The notes below the pieces were generated by a model, which saw only the letters and a program-made list of their open reading frames with translations, was not told the DNA's origin and did not search any database. Made by a program: the position numbers and the translations under genes. Positions 23,701 through 36,890 of a DNA stretch of 64,000 nucleotides are shown here, in pieces. Each line of letters begins with the position of its first letter. The stretch's first letter is position 1. The DNA comes from Struthidea cinerea (Eukaryota > Chordata > Aves > Passeriformes > Corcoracidae), in contig VZTI01002070.1 of NCBI GenBank assembly GCA_013397865.1, positions 1,236,168 to 1,300,167 on the forward strand, given 5' to 3'.

Positions 23701-26700
23701 AATTCCTAATGAGACTTTTGAAACTGTGTTCAAACTGGAAGGGAGTATTTTTTGTGTAGCACAGTGGAGAATAATTACTGACAGATTGAAGTGAATAGCA
23801 CACGTATTGTACCATTTATTTTATCAATTGAATTCTATGATTTCTTCCTTATCCTGCAGTCTCGTAATGGCATTAAGTGATGATTGTGTGCTAGCATGGG
23901 TAATCAGAATGAAAATTAGCATTTTTCAGTTGAATTAATTGTCTCTATTTATTCTGCTTCCAATTCAGTTTTTAGCCATTATTTATGGTCTATTTTAAAA
24001 AGATTGCATCTCTTCTGCAAAACCACTGTCTTCAGCAAAACCACTGTCAGAAATAAGAGCAGTTTTACAAAAACTGAAATAATGCAGTGCTTCTCATTTC
24101 AGTTGGCTGTGCCTTCCATACTTAGTTTTTGGCTTGAAAAGAAAGCCATTATATTCAGATAATAGTTTTCCCAGCCAAAGGCATGCACTCATATGGAAAA
24201 GATTGACTGTTAGACTCTGGCAAAATCTGTAATCTACACACAATGACATTTTATAATAGCAGCCTAAGCTAAGTAAAGGCATTTTGTTTTTATTAAAAAA
24301 AACTCCTCAGAAACCACAGGGCTGATGTCTCTGAATCCAGACCAGGAGCCTAGCACCCCACTGTGCTTTTGACAAAAGCTGATTTGTTCAGTTCCAGAAA
24401 AGACTGGGATGGTTGTATCAGTGTTTTCAATATGGCAAATGTTGCTATCTGATACAGCTTTATCTTGCACAGGAGCTGAGTACCACAATTTGTGAAGTGC
24501 TTATTAGTGATCAAATATAATAATTGCTAAAGGACCCAAGGTTCACTTCATTGCAGTCAGACCTACATAAAAAATCCACACTGTTGCTTTCATTATGTAT
24601 TTTGGGGCAAATTTTTCCTCTTGCTCTGCCTCTTGGTCCCCCCAGGCAGGCAGTAATCACAGGCCTGTGTAAAGCATCCTCTGAGAAACAAGATTTTCGT
24701 GGCAAACACAAATTAGAGGTGAGTAGGATTATACAGGGTGCAGCATTCCCAAATGTTTGCTTCAGTCAGATTTTGGGTGACCCACACACTGGTGCTGCTG
24801 TTCCTGTACCTGGGAGATTTTCTCAGAACTAAGGAGAGGTGAAAAGCTGTGTGCATAGCTGGTGTCTCTGTTGTACTCTGCTGGTTAGAGAACAAGTTTA
24901 AATTGAAGGGTAATAGCATGAGCTGGAAGAGTCAGAGAAGCCAGACCACATCTCGCAGGTATCCAGGGATGCCCAGTGTTTGCTAGACATGACACTGGAT
25001 CCCAGCAAGCAAAGCCAGTCTCTGCTGTGCAGTTGGAGCAGTGACTCTCCCTACACAGACCATTTTCTTCCAGCCATCCTTGGCCCATCCTCTTCCCATC
25101 CTCTCCACCTTTGAACTCACCAGCTGCCCACAACACCACTGTGGTGGCAAGCCACAGGCTTTTCTTCTTCCCATCCCTTACTTGTCCAAAATACAGCTGT
25201 GCCCTACTTGGGCTCCAGCAGATCTGGCTGGGAGGCTGGCCAGCCCCTCCTGCACTGGAAGTGCAGTTCCTGAGCCCAGATCCCTCCAAATACTCCCTTC
25301 CCGTGTACCCCAGTCCTTTGTCCCCATACGTGGATCCTGCCCAGCCCCAGAGGTCACCTTACCTGGCGGGGACACAGAGCAGGAGCAACAGCCCTGCAAA
25401 ACCCCAAACTCTACACATCCTGTCCTGCTGCCTCTTATTTCTCCTCCTCATGGTGTAACAGCATCTTCTTCATGCACCTGATGGGAAAAGGGTGGCTGCT
25501 TGTGAACAGACAAAGTCTTGGGGAAACTTTCCTCTTCCACAAGGTACACCTGCAGTGCCTCCACTCCTGTGGCCCAGTGGCATTTAATTCCCTGGCACAG
25601 CAAGCAAGGAAAACCCTCCCAAGTGAGCTGCCATGCTGATGCACAAAAACATTATGTGGAGCACAGGTTTTGGGAAAGGTTTTCCTGTACCTGACATGGT
25701 GGTAGGAAGAGTTAATATAAAAAGTAGCTGAGTGTGTGAATCTTTTAAGTGACTCATTCAAAGCAGAAGTTTCTAGAGACTCATATTTTAGTTATACAGG
25801 AACTTTTTATGGGAAGTTTTACTACAGCATATACTAGTTACTGCATTACTCCTGTGTACAGAGGACTAAAGGATAATGCTGTTGGGAAGACATACAACTT
25901 CCCATTGTCTATGCAGTAAATCATCCCACGTAGGAGGAGTCTGCAATTTCAGTCATTCTTGATGCCTTCTAATGTACCAGCACAGCTTCTAATTAAAACT
26001 ATGGAGCAGGAAGGGCTTTTACTTCACTCCAGAGCAGGATGGGTGGTAATGATAAGAAGGGGATGACTCTTTGCTTATTAATTTGCAATATTACCAGTAC
26101 TCCTCCCATGAACAGCCATCTGGTGCCTGAGAACCACAGGGCTTATTATTACAGGGCACGTTCACTGCTGAGCCTGAGCCTGCTGCAGATCCCACTCACA
26201 GCGACCTGGCAGTGAAGCTCAGAAATCTGGCATGCCCACGAAAGCCCTGCCTCATGAGTCTTCAGCCAAAATGTGACACTTCACTGAAAACTCTGAGAAT
26301 GAATGAATGAAAAAATCTGTTCCTGTGTCACATGCATTGCCTGCAGGGAGCAAGTGTCCTGAGGCACGGCAGACCTGCAGAACAGCAACTGTGAGGCCAA
26401 AAGGAAGAGTGCTCTGCAAATCAATTGCTTTGCACCAGAGGGTGTTTGCATCTGCAGTGCTCTTTGGACAGATGTGGCCACATACAAGTGCACTGAAGGA
26501 AGATGCAGATCTTACATGAAGAAACACTGCCAGTTAATTTGACCTAGAGCAGTGGAGGGTAGCGGTCTTTTCTTAAAGAAAAAAACTGTAAAAATCAAAA
26601 GCTGTATCTTCACATTCAGCTCATAGAACCTTGGAAAATCTCAGGGGTCAGAACCCCAGTCAGAGTCAGAGAAGCCAGCAGGACCACAAAGGGTACCTGA

Positions 26701-29700
26701 GTCACCTCCCACCAACTGCAAAGGACAAGAACCCCACTGGCATCACTTTGAGGAGGAGAGAGATTCTGGTTTGCAGTCAGGGCCCAATGCAGCAATGTCA
26801 GACTCTGGCTCTAAGTTTCTCACCACCAACAGAAGAGCCTTGGGGTCAGTGCTGTCCTCGCCCTGGCTGCCAGATGAATTTGAGGCCAGTCACTCCTGGG
26901 CTGTCACAAGCCACAGGTCTGCTCCAGGTGTGACTGGAACCACATGGCCCATGTCTGGTAGTGTCCATATGTGAAGTGATGCCTGGGATAACATGGGTCC
27001 TCTGGTCAAGCAGGTGTCTCCTCAGGCATCGTTTCTAGCTGCTCTCTCCAGGTGCTGACAATGGGGCTGCCTGCTGCCTCATGGGCCCTTTTTTGTGCCG
27101 TTCTTCTAAAGCAAACCCTGTTGTATGCATGCATCCCCAGGACAAAGCTTCATGCCAGAGCTCACTTAGATACTTTCCTCTAGTTGTGACAAGTGCCATC
27201 CTACACAACACAGCCACAGAGGTGATTTCAGAGCTGGCTGTCAGGCTTGTTGCCTTCCCCTGTGCTACCTTCCCTCTTCTTGAGAGCAGCAAATGCAAGC
27301 ACCTTGTCTCCATGTCCATTGCCTTCTCAGCACCCTGTCCCCTTCAGAGTTATCACTGCTCCTTCAGTGGGATGCCAGGTCTCTCATTATGAATTATGCC
27401 AAACACTATCACTTCTGCTTGGATTTTTCTAACAGTCCAACTTCCCTTTCTCCATGCTGTTTATGTTAGGGAGCAGTTCCTTGTAAATACACAAACCATC
27501 ACTTTTTCTCATTTTAAATGCATTCTTAAAAGCCTTTCTTTGGAACAATAGCTGCGAAAATGTGTCAAGAAGAGAATCGGTGCTATGCCAACCAGCTCAA
27601 GCCTCTTGTTTCTGCCTCCTTGCCTGAGTTACGCTGCAAATTCTTTTACAAGGCTGTAGCCTACAGGACCATAGGCTCAGATCCACATTTTTTCCATGTT
27701 TTTACATTGCCTGTAACAATCATGTAGTAGACCAACAACAGTAGCTCAATGATAAAGCAATACATGCTACTCATACTCTGAGTGAGAGCAAATGACAACC
27801 TTATTGCTTACAGTGCAAATATAAAGAAATTCCTTCAACAGCTACAGGAGAAATTTTAGGTTATTGCTTCCCATCAGTCCAATGGGGGAATACAGCAAAC
27901 AACCATTATTCACATATGCTTTGCCTTTTCCCCAGGTTAAATCACAACAGTGGGGGTTTCAGGCTTGAAATCTGCCCTCCAGGATGTGGTACATGGCCAA
28001 TCCCTGTCACTTTATATTTTGAAAGGTATCTTGTTGTTCTGAGTTAAAACCCTCACTAAACTCTGCATCCCCTTCAGCCATCCCCATTCCTACTACTGAA
28101 ATACACTGAAATAGTGAAAGGCCTCAGATGCAGTGGTCCCCAGGTCCAACACAATGCAAATCCCAAGAGGTTGCACTGTTCCCTGCAGAAGGCACATGAA
28201 GAGATTTTCAATTAGGGCACAATCTCCTAAATACTTTCAAGTAGTTGTGATACTGGTGTCAGAGCCTCATAGCCCCAGCCATAATTAGGTATTCTTCAGT
28301 TTTCTTTACCTAGAGAAAGTTTGCATTGCTGACTACAGCCCGCAGACTACTTGCCAAATCTGGTTCGTGCAGCATAACTAGACTACTGGAGGCAAAGAAG
28401 CTGCTTACAGAAGAATACTAAAAAGAGCAAGCAGTTGCATGACAGACATAGAGCCAAACCAACTACTGGTCTTTTAAAAAGGAGGGAAAGCTCTAGAAGT
28501 CAATGCAACTTCCATGGCTCCTGCTCTGACCACAAATTATAATGAAAAATGTGCAAAAAAAAAAGTTTTCCGTAGGGGTTTAACTGAAACAGTAGAATAA
28601 AGAATTAATTTCCAGAATGACTTGAAAAAAATCTGTGAAGTGCTTGGGAACTCTAGAACCCAATCAGAAACTGCTCTGCTAAAGACAAAATGGGAGGTAA
28701 AGGGCTTCTAAGTTTACAGCCAGAATTGACTTTGAGTTCGAGCATATTAAAAAGAAAAAGTGATGCAATGACCTTGATTAGTCCTTTTTCTAACCCTTTC
28801 ATAGGAGATACATTTAAAAAAGAAAACCACAGCGGTTCTTCCTTATATAAATTAATATTAAGTTCTGACATGCATCTTGAACAACAGACGTGCATACTCA
28901 GTCTGAAGACAATAAGGAAGAGAAGTCTCATGAGACCTTGGACCACTGTGCTGTGTCCTTGGAGATCCTGGAAGAAAAAGCACCACAGTCAGTAGGTGAC
29001 ACTAACGCTCAGATAAAAAGAACTCAAGTGGTGCTGAGAGAGTTGCAGGTGCACCAGAGAATTAGGGGATACCAGCTTGAAATTGTTTTCTGTTCACTCT
29101 GTCACAGGAGACTGCATTCCACATTATTCTTTCCAGGAGTGTCTTGCACCACAGAAACCAGAATTACAAAAAATTTCTCATTATGTCTGCTTAATTAGGC
29201 AGAGGAGTTCGTAAACTTATCAAAACATAAGCACAGTCTGACAGTTTGATTACAAACCCCTTCAAACACTCAACCGTCTATCAAGTCCTGCTCACACTGC
29301 GACTGCAGCAGGATAGAAAAATGCAGTTACCTGCTCCAAAACACATCAACCTTTCCATTTTTTTCTTGACTGTGGCTTTGGTACAGGCCTCCATCAGCCC
29401 TTCTGAGTACTGTTGGAATCAAACAGCTCTAAATGAGTGTTTGAGGCTAAAGAAGTGTTCCCCAGGTCTCAGCTGAGGCAGTGGGGGTGGGTACAGCTTC
29501 CTCCTTCTGAGCAGCCTGTGCACAAACCTTAGCCCACATTGTCTCCTGTGGCTGAAAAATACAGAAAACTGTTTGCTACAGCAAGTGAGCAGAACTCTGC
29601 TACTATATTGGAGTTGCATATGCAAGCCCCCAAGCCCTTACTGAGGGAGCATTAATTACACATTGTGAAAAATCAGCCAGCAAACTAAGAGGTGAGCAAC

Positions 29701-30420
29701 TGGTGCTCGCTGACATCCTGCTCTTGTGGGTTTACCTCAGTGCAGGACTGTGGGGGAAAACATCCCATTTCCTTAGGCCAGGCTGGGATGCCTCCTGCAA
29801 CCTTTTCTCCTGAGGAAGGAAACAGACAGTGCCTCTTGCTTGGCTGATCCGAGGCCAAGGGAGCAGTCCAGGTGCGCCAAGGCAGGAGGAGGGAGAAGGC
29901 AAGATCAGGGATAGCACTGGGCACCCATACGCCAGTGGGCAACAAGGAGGGGCTGGTCCAGTGACCATGCCTGGATGAAAACTCCCAATAAAAAAAATCT
30001 GGGTAAGAAAAGTACTGATGGGCGTAAAGTCATATGTCTGTAAGTCTTAAATGCATTTAATTTATAGTACATTGGCACCAAAACAGTTGAAACACAGGAT
30101 GTGAAAAAGAACCAAGTTTTAATATAGGTCTCATCAAATCCTGAGTTTCACTAAATGAAAATGCTTCACTTTGCAACCTCACTCTGGCACTCCCCTCTTG
30201 TCAGTCCATTGATCTGGGCAGTCCCACAGTACCCTTAGGGAGAGAGCTACTTTTACTGTACCTTTTTTTATGGATGCTAAAAAATTAGAAGTAGAGAAGT
30301 TCTTTAGCTTTTTTCAATATTTTGTGAAAACATTGCTTTCACATGCAGACTAGATGAAAACAGCTAAAATGGCTTTGTAAACCAGCTCTTTATCTTGCAC
30401 CTGGGTATGTTATGCAGAAT
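14731..30420. other. Large intergenic block, no gene recognised
   Basis: About 15.7 kb of mostly unique AT-rich sequence with several GC-richer patches (17540-17720, 18080-18350, 25040-25450, 26300-27350, 29690-29960) that give overlapping chance open frames in several frames. Noted items: a 20-bp perfect palindrome (21994-22013), poly(T) at about 22783-22801, two possibly conserved AT-rich stretches (about 21480-21620 and 22570-22700), and an exon-like and a signal-peptide-like open frame at 28902-29048 and 29321-29476. None could be tied to a known gene. Confidence 0.45.
21994..22013. repeat. 20-bp perfect palindrome
   Basis: CAGGACTCGATCGAGTCCTG equals its own reverse complement, with two CpG in the centre TCGATCGA. 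It stands in CpG-poor unique sequence. It could bind a dimeric factor or be chance. Confidence 0.8.
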
Positions 30421-30630
30421 TGTTATGGTTCGCATTGAAACAAATATTATGAAATAGGTGTTGTAAATTTCAGCCAATAGACCAAGAGGTGGCTGAGCCG
30501 TGAACTAATTGTGTCATTGCTCTATTACAAACCAAGATATCAAAAGACTGATTTAATTATTAATAAAAGAATTTTCTCCTAAACTCATTCTCTCTAATGT
30601 CGTTCTTCTCGCCACTCTCGGTACGTCACA
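30421..30630 (+). mobile_element. Possible short LTR-like element
   Basis: The segment starts TGTTATGG and ends CGTCACA, with a CCAAT-type box (AGCCAATAG, about 30473), an AATAAA signal (30562-30567) and a CT-rich, CpG-containing end (TCTCGCCACTCTCGG). This order, TG, CCAAT, AATAAA, pyrimidine-rich U5, CA, is LTR-like. No matching target-site duplication was found, so the boundaries and identity are uncertain. An unrelated regulatory element is the alternative. Confidence 0.4.
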
Positions 30631-31579
30631 GCGACACTTTTTTACTTTTATTGGAGACTACCAGAGCTAGCAAGAAGCTGAAGGCAATGTGACAGCTCCA
30701 AGTACCTTGAATCCAATTAAACTGAAGATAAAACAATTTTTTCATTCCAAGGCATTATCCTTTTTATAACTCCATGCACTGCAGAGCTTCCAGTTCATTA
30801 TGTGTAACCATCAGATATTAAAGAAAAAACAAAACAAAAAGTCTGGAACTAGCAGACCTTTGCCACAGATGAAACTGCATTCTCACATACTAAAACAAGC
30901 AGCAGTAAAGTATTTTGCTATTTGACATCATGAGATTCCAAAAATTTCTCCAAGGTACAGCAATTTCACTTCTCAGATTTACTGCCCAAGCCTCTCTTCG
31001 GATTTATTATTTCCAAGTCATTGAGAGTATGTTTACAAAGGCGGGTTCTTTGTGTTTCCCTCTCTCCCCAACAGCAAAAGACAACAAATTTAATAAGACT
31101 GCAAGCTAGAAACTGGTCTGTGGCAAAGCTGAGCCTCAATCCAAGAAAATAATACATCTGCTGTACTGTAAACATGGCAAAGAAAAAAATACCAGTTTCA
31201 TTTCTTCTCCCCATACACACTGGATTCTTAATTTAATAAACCCTGACAAAATGCAGCTACAGAAAATATTTTGCTCTACTGAGTCTGTACAATGAATGAC
31301 CTTAACTTTTCTGGTAGCTTAAAAAGATAACAGGACTTCACATTGTCACCATCAGTATGCACATTTCAGAATGTTTTTAGACATGCCTGGAGACATCACT
31401 GCCGATGAACCATTTCATACCTCTTGGGGTCCTTCAGGGCTACTCCCCATCAGCCTGGCTGCCAGTGCTTCCAGCACACACTGCTCTGCTCGTTATAAAG
31501 CACAACTCACACCTTCCTGCTGCTTCAGCCAGCAGGAAAACAACTGGTCAGGAAGAAAAGGAGTAAGCTACACTCATTT
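30631..31579. other. Intergenic, between LTR-like element and gene end
   Basis: Unique AT-rich sequence with no recognised gene; it is probably just beyond the STXBP5 cleavage site. Confidence 0.4.
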
Positions 31580-31597
31580 CAGGAGAGATTTGAATAG

Positions 31598-31603
31598 TTT
31601 ATT
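31598..31603 (-). terminator. Candidate distal poly(A) signal of STXBP5
   Basis: This is a canonical AATAAA on the minus strand. Downstream in transcription, near 31535-31550, there is a GTTGTTTTCC stretch that could serve as a GU/U-rich downstream element. It is chosen as the distal end because the sequence to its left becomes richer in GC and loses 3' UTR character. Confidence 0.4.
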
Positions 31604-31725
31604 TTGCCCAATCAAGAGCCCTTCAGCATAATGACACATTCATATACACATATATGAACATTTTTTTCTGAAACATTAATGTATAATACATTTTAAATTT
31701 AAAATACCAGCTGCACAGGTATTTT

Positions 31726-31733
31726 TATTTACA
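31726..31733 (-). promoter_or_regulatory. Pumilio-type motif in 3' UTR
   Basis: UGUAAAUA on the transcript strand, the Pumilio consensus UGUANAUA. Further perfect copies are at 32218-32225, 33763-33770, 33868-33875 and 34360-34367. Confidence 0.45.
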
Positions 31734-33848
31734 AAAATATTCCATACTTAATTTTTTAACTTCATTATGATGACATAATTCAGTCCAACTACATGTAAAT
31801 AAAATAACTCTATGCAATCTAACATAGTTGAGTTTGTAACAGTACAGTTTGCAGTTCATATGAAACTATATTTGTAGACAGATGGATTTGCAACCTTACC
31901 TAAAAATGCATATTCCAGTAATCATCCTCAGAAGAGCTAGTGGGGCTCAGCAAGACTTAACTGAAGAATAAGTTGCAATGAACAGAAGGGAAAAAGAAAA
32001 CACACATGTACACACTAACATATACAGAAACGAGAACTGCTACACATCAAGCATGCTTACCCAGGAGTGAGCAATGTTAGAAAAATTTACGGATGTATTT
32101 TTTTTCCCCCATGGTGCTGGTACAATGAAACAGCAGCATAACTAGAAAGCAGCATGTTTTCCTAGTTCTAACCACTACAGATAGCAGAGCTCAGGTCTAA
32201 AATAACACAGTACTGCTTATTTACAATTCTGTTTTAAAAGGGAATATTTAAAACATGTTCCCACCCCTCTCCCTTTCCATCACCTATTACTGAATGGTAG
32301 TGGTAATCCACATACAACTCCTTACATGTTTTCAACTGAAACAGTTTAGCTTCTAGTTATTTGTCTTGTAATATGGAACTTAAGTACTAACAAAAAGAAA
32401 TACAAGTGTCAAAGTAACCTACAGCTGTAGATTAGTTTAAACATTTCTAGGTGCACATGGACATAATAAAAGAAATAGTGATTGACATCTTTCATTTGAT
32501 TGTTTGGTGTTTCCGCCTCATTTCCCATCTTCCTTTTTTTCACTTTTTAAAAATGAATGTCCACATCTTTAAGTCTAAACTTTGTAAGGTGTAAAAGAAC
32601 CCAGAAACAGTACAGTCATCAGACTTGAAACAGTAATAAGGTATCAGTAATAAGGATATATAGCACATCTTTATAATGGGCTTAAGAAGAAGAAATTGGC
32701 CCAGGTTAGCTTTTCAATGAAAACTGAAGTAAAATTGATTTAACTGATTCACCTACACTACACCTTTTTTCCCCCTGTTTCTGTTCACTTCCACCCCTCA
32801 AACGTCATTAATTTCTGTCTTCAGAGTATTTGAAGATTTTGTGGTAGTAGCAAAGTTATCAACATCCACCCAAAAAGATTCACTTGAATTATCCAGGAAA
32901 TTGGCTGGCACGAGGGAAGATTCAACTGACAAGTTGCCCTTCTACTTGGACAGGGAAGCAAGGCACTGCAGCCCTTCCCTCCCACACCAGACTCTGCCTG
33001 CGGTCAGTGCCCACCCAGACATGTTAAACCACGAGGAGAAAGTAGAGGACACTTCGGCCATGGAATCTTAAGTTTTCCAGTACATGTTTTGGATACAAAA
33101 AAAACCAACAAAACAAATTCACATAAAACCCAACCCTGATTTACATGTAAAGAGCTGATGTATAATCAAAATACACAGATTACTCAAAGAAAATGTTTTA
33201 TTGGACAAACCTCACTTCAGTTTTGGAGAATTTTAAAAGTCCAAGAAATAGAGCTGAAAAAAGTCTCTCGTGTGTACCAGAAAAAACCCAAACCATAAAA
33301 AATCAGTCAGCCATGGACTGCAGCTACTGAGAAAACTTTTATACTAGGCTAGTTCCCTATCTTCTTGCTCCATACTTGGAGAATTGTTTAAGAATGTTCA
33401 TAAAGGGAGGTAAAAATAACTGACTATTTTCTGCAAAGCAAAATGGGATATTTGTTTTCATTGCTTAGTAATTGTATCATCTCGATATGAGATATGAATG
33501 TATTCATAAGCTTAAAACAACTTCTATGGATAATATACATACTTTAAGTACTTTGACTTAAAACTTGAACGTAGGTTTTTTAAAATTAAAGGTAGAAGTG
33601 TACATATAAAAATTATTTAAAACTAAAAGTATATTCTTAAGCAGTATGTATAAATATAACAGATTTCTTTTGTATTATCTAGTAACAAAGGTGAAAGTGT
33701 TGCAGTAATTTATAAACTGAATGCTGACACAGAATACGTGCCTTTCATTAGATTCTATATTGTATATACATATTTTGCTAAGAAAACACACATTCTAAAT
33801 AAATCACATAATTAGCAAAGGTGCCTGAAAGTAATCTGTTCTAAAGTC

Positions 33849-33854
33849 TTTATT
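33849..33854 (-). terminator. Candidate proximal poly(A) signal of STXBP5
   Basis: This AATAAA on the minus strand is preceded by GTTC and followed by GACTTTAGAAC. It could give a shorter 3' UTR of about 3.5 kb that lacks the distal UTR. Similar hexamers occur at 34743-34748 and 33197-33202. Confidence 0.3.
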
Positions 33855-34003
33855 GAACATGTGTGTTTATATACAAATAATGAACCTGAACTGCACAAAT
33901 GCAGAAACAAAATTAAGGAATAAAATACCACGATTGAATTAAAGTGCAGGAAAAATTCAAGTTTAAAAGTTCAGGTAAGATCAGTGCCACTAATTAAGCA
34001 AAA

Positions 34004-34150
34004 AAGGAAAAAAAAAAAAAGGAAACAAAAAACACAAACAAAAATTCCCACCCTTCCAAAAAAACCCAAACCAAAACAGCACCAACAAACAAACAAACAA
34101 AAAACATACAAAGGAAAATAAAAGGAAAACTAAAAGGAAAAAAAAGAAAA
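34004..34150. repeat. A-rich tract in the 3' UTR (UUUG-rich in mRNA)
   Basis: Long A runs mixed with (CAAA)n at about 34084-34103. In the STXBP5 transcript this becomes a U-rich (UUUG)n tract that could bind ELAV-type proteins. Open frames here are low-complexity artefacts. Confidence 0.75.
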
Positions 34151-36670
34151 TGAACTTGCTTCCAAAAATCCTCCTTTGGATGTAGCTTTCCAATATCACC
34201 TGCCATGCAAGTACCACCTCAGGCACAAAAACTTTGCATAAAGACAGACAAGGAACACAGCTATATATTACTATACTTTATAACTGACTGTTTGCTGAAG
34301 AACAAATCACTGGAGATGCCTGTGGTATAACACTTTCAGACTGATTTGGAATACACACATATTTACACATACCAGGATTCAAAAGATACGATTTGGCAGG
34401 ATTAAAGTGAAGAAAAGCTTCTTCAATTTACAGTTCCTAATGAGACACACTACATATAAACAGATAGGTAGCAGCAGGTAGTTTCTTACTTTCATTTAAA
34501 AAAAAAAAAAGTAATAGCTCAATTGTATTTTATAGTTTTCCAGACACTCTAAAAAATTTCACACAACTAAAATGCTAGTGAAAAAACCAGGGGTGCTTCC
34601 CCGCAAGGATTTCCATATGCTTTGCTGTACAAAAGGTGCACCACCAATAGCACAATAAGATGCAATGATGTGTGTGTGATCACCTTCCTTCCACTGGGAA
34701 GGAAAAAGTAACATTTTTAGACTAAAATTGTACATAGCCCCTTTTATTGACCAAGAACCATTTATGTGTTTATCTGATGAGCAATCAAGTCATTTAGCCT
34801 TCATATCTAGAAGCATGCCCTGAACATAAGCAACAGAAGAGATTCAACTACAATAGATTCTGCAACACCAAATAAGCCACTACTCTTCTGGTACTGGCAG
34901 ATGGTCTCTCATTGCCTCTTATTATTTTGCTTGCTGGTGGTTGTCAAATGTGTCTTGATGAGAAAGTTAAGTATGTTTTCCTTTTGAGCCAAGGTCATCT
35001 TCCATTGAATGATACCATAATTTGTTGAAGAATACTTTAACAATCCTCTCCCCCAGAGTCTGACCAGATTAATTTCCCAGGATTCTTTTGCCCTGAAATG
35101 TAGTTTATCTTCACCAGCTCAAATCATGAGTCATCTCAATTTATAAATGTAAGACAAGGAAGGGGACAAGTGTCAGCTAGGGCAGGTTTTTTTGGATGTG
35201 GTATGGGTAGTGGTTTATCTAGTTTTCTTCTACCTGGATGTCTCACAAAATGGTGTTAAATATACATTAATTAGACACTAAAAATAAATTAACATGCAGA
35301 GGCAAATATTGCATGACAAACTGAGTTAAGTAACTCAAGTAGACATTGCCTCAGTAGTTACGAGACAGAGCCATCAAGAAATCACAATACTGCTGTTCGA
35401 ATTGTCACATTCTCATTTGTTAAGGACTTTGAACAGTGGGCATAGTAGGGCATGGCATCATACCGACAACACAATTCAATTGTCTTTTTAAATTAAATGT
35501 TGCTATACATAAAGTGAGAAAATTTATCAGTTTGTGCTACAAAGTCCAAGCATATTTGCCTCTCATTTGAAAAGTGATTTAAGAACCATAAGTAACTTCA
35601 ATATTTTGCATCCTTGAGGTGTTTTGCAAGGTTGCCTTATCTGTGTACCTGCAACATCACTTCACAGTAAAAATATAACCAAGGTTTTGCTTTGGGAACA
35701 TTCAGAAAGTTTGTGAAAAAAGTACACAAAATGCAATGCTTGGAGAAGCAAACCTAAGTGATTAATTTCAGACAATGTAGACCTATCAGCTTCTAAGTAC
35801 TCCCTTTTTATAAAACAAAACCAGTCAGTAACTATTCCTAGTTTGAGGAAAAAGGTCTAAAGGAATTTTTGAAATGCAAGCATTTATTTTAAGGAATCCT
35901 CTCTTCTAAAAAGAGCCCTGGTCATTCGCAATGATACAGCTTTTGTGCAGTAGCCGTTACCAAGTTAGCTCAGCTGTATTATTTACCTCACTCAAACTGA
36001 ACATTGTTTCAGCAATTCCTAAAGATTTTGTGCACACTTTGCCACTGCTTACACTGAAAGCACTGCTTTAGAGACTAAATCCAAACTTTAGGACAACTGC
36101 CTTTAGTGCTGGGTGGGGCTGAGACAGGTACTTGTGGAATAGCTCTACTAGCAGAACTTAGAGATTTGCTAAACAACATACTGACAATTATTAAGTATTA
36201 GATGCTTGCTTGCCATTATTCATGCATCAGCACCTCCATGGTGTGTAAAACTTTGAAAACCTGAGTCCAAGGTTGTCTGATTTCATAGTGAAGGACTAAA
36301 GGGGAATCTAGAACTTAAGTTTTGAGCAAAACTATCTCAGCTATTTTTATTAATGGCTGTCAAGATACATTCTGTTAAACGTTTATAAAAACTCACAGCA
36401 TGAATGGAACCCACAGCCAATTCTCAATGTTACACAACCTGAACCAATAACTATTTTTAGCAAAAAATAATATTTAACTGAACAGAAGTTGAAGAATTCT
36501 TACCACAAGGAAGATGTTACCACATTTCACATTGCACGGCCATAACACAAATGAAAACTCCCAGCATGACACATTCCAGTCATATTATTCACTTGACTTT
36601 TTTAATGCAAAAATTACGTATTCTTTTGTTTTGCACGTCACAGAATATGATGTGAATACAAGAATACTAG

Positions 36671-36890
36671 ATCAGGGGTCCAAGAAAAGACTATGCACAG
36701 GTCAATTATGTATACAATTTTCAATAAGAAATCTTCCAAGCTTCCAGCTTTTCAAATGAAAGAAGTGACAGCAAACTTCAACTCTTCTTCAACAATAATG
36801 GTAAATATAGCGAGTCCTAGAGAGGGTAATTGTAAGTCAGCTACTGTCCAGCAAGACAAACAACTTGATTCCAGCTCTTGGACCCCTGAT
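36671..36890. repeat. 15-bp inverted repeat pair bounding a 220-bp segment
   Basis: ATCAGGGGTCCAAGA (36671-36685) and its exact reverse complement TCTTGGACCCCTGAT (36876-36890) flank about 190 bases. The CAGGGGTC termini resemble hAT-type transposon ends, but no 8-bp target duplication is visible. In the mRNA they could pair as a stem. Confidence 0.6.

Noticed and set aside
24885..25481. Several long overlapping frames (up to 146 codons) on both strands
   Set aside because: GC-richer patch with few stops in all frames; no conserved motif, and no frame stands out.
26631..27432. Cluster of 60-100 codon frames
   Set aside because: Overlapping frames on both strands in a GC-richer patch with no family signal.
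33990..34226. Phe-rich hydrophobic frames
   Set aside because: Artefact of the A-rich tract inside the STXBP5 3' UTR.
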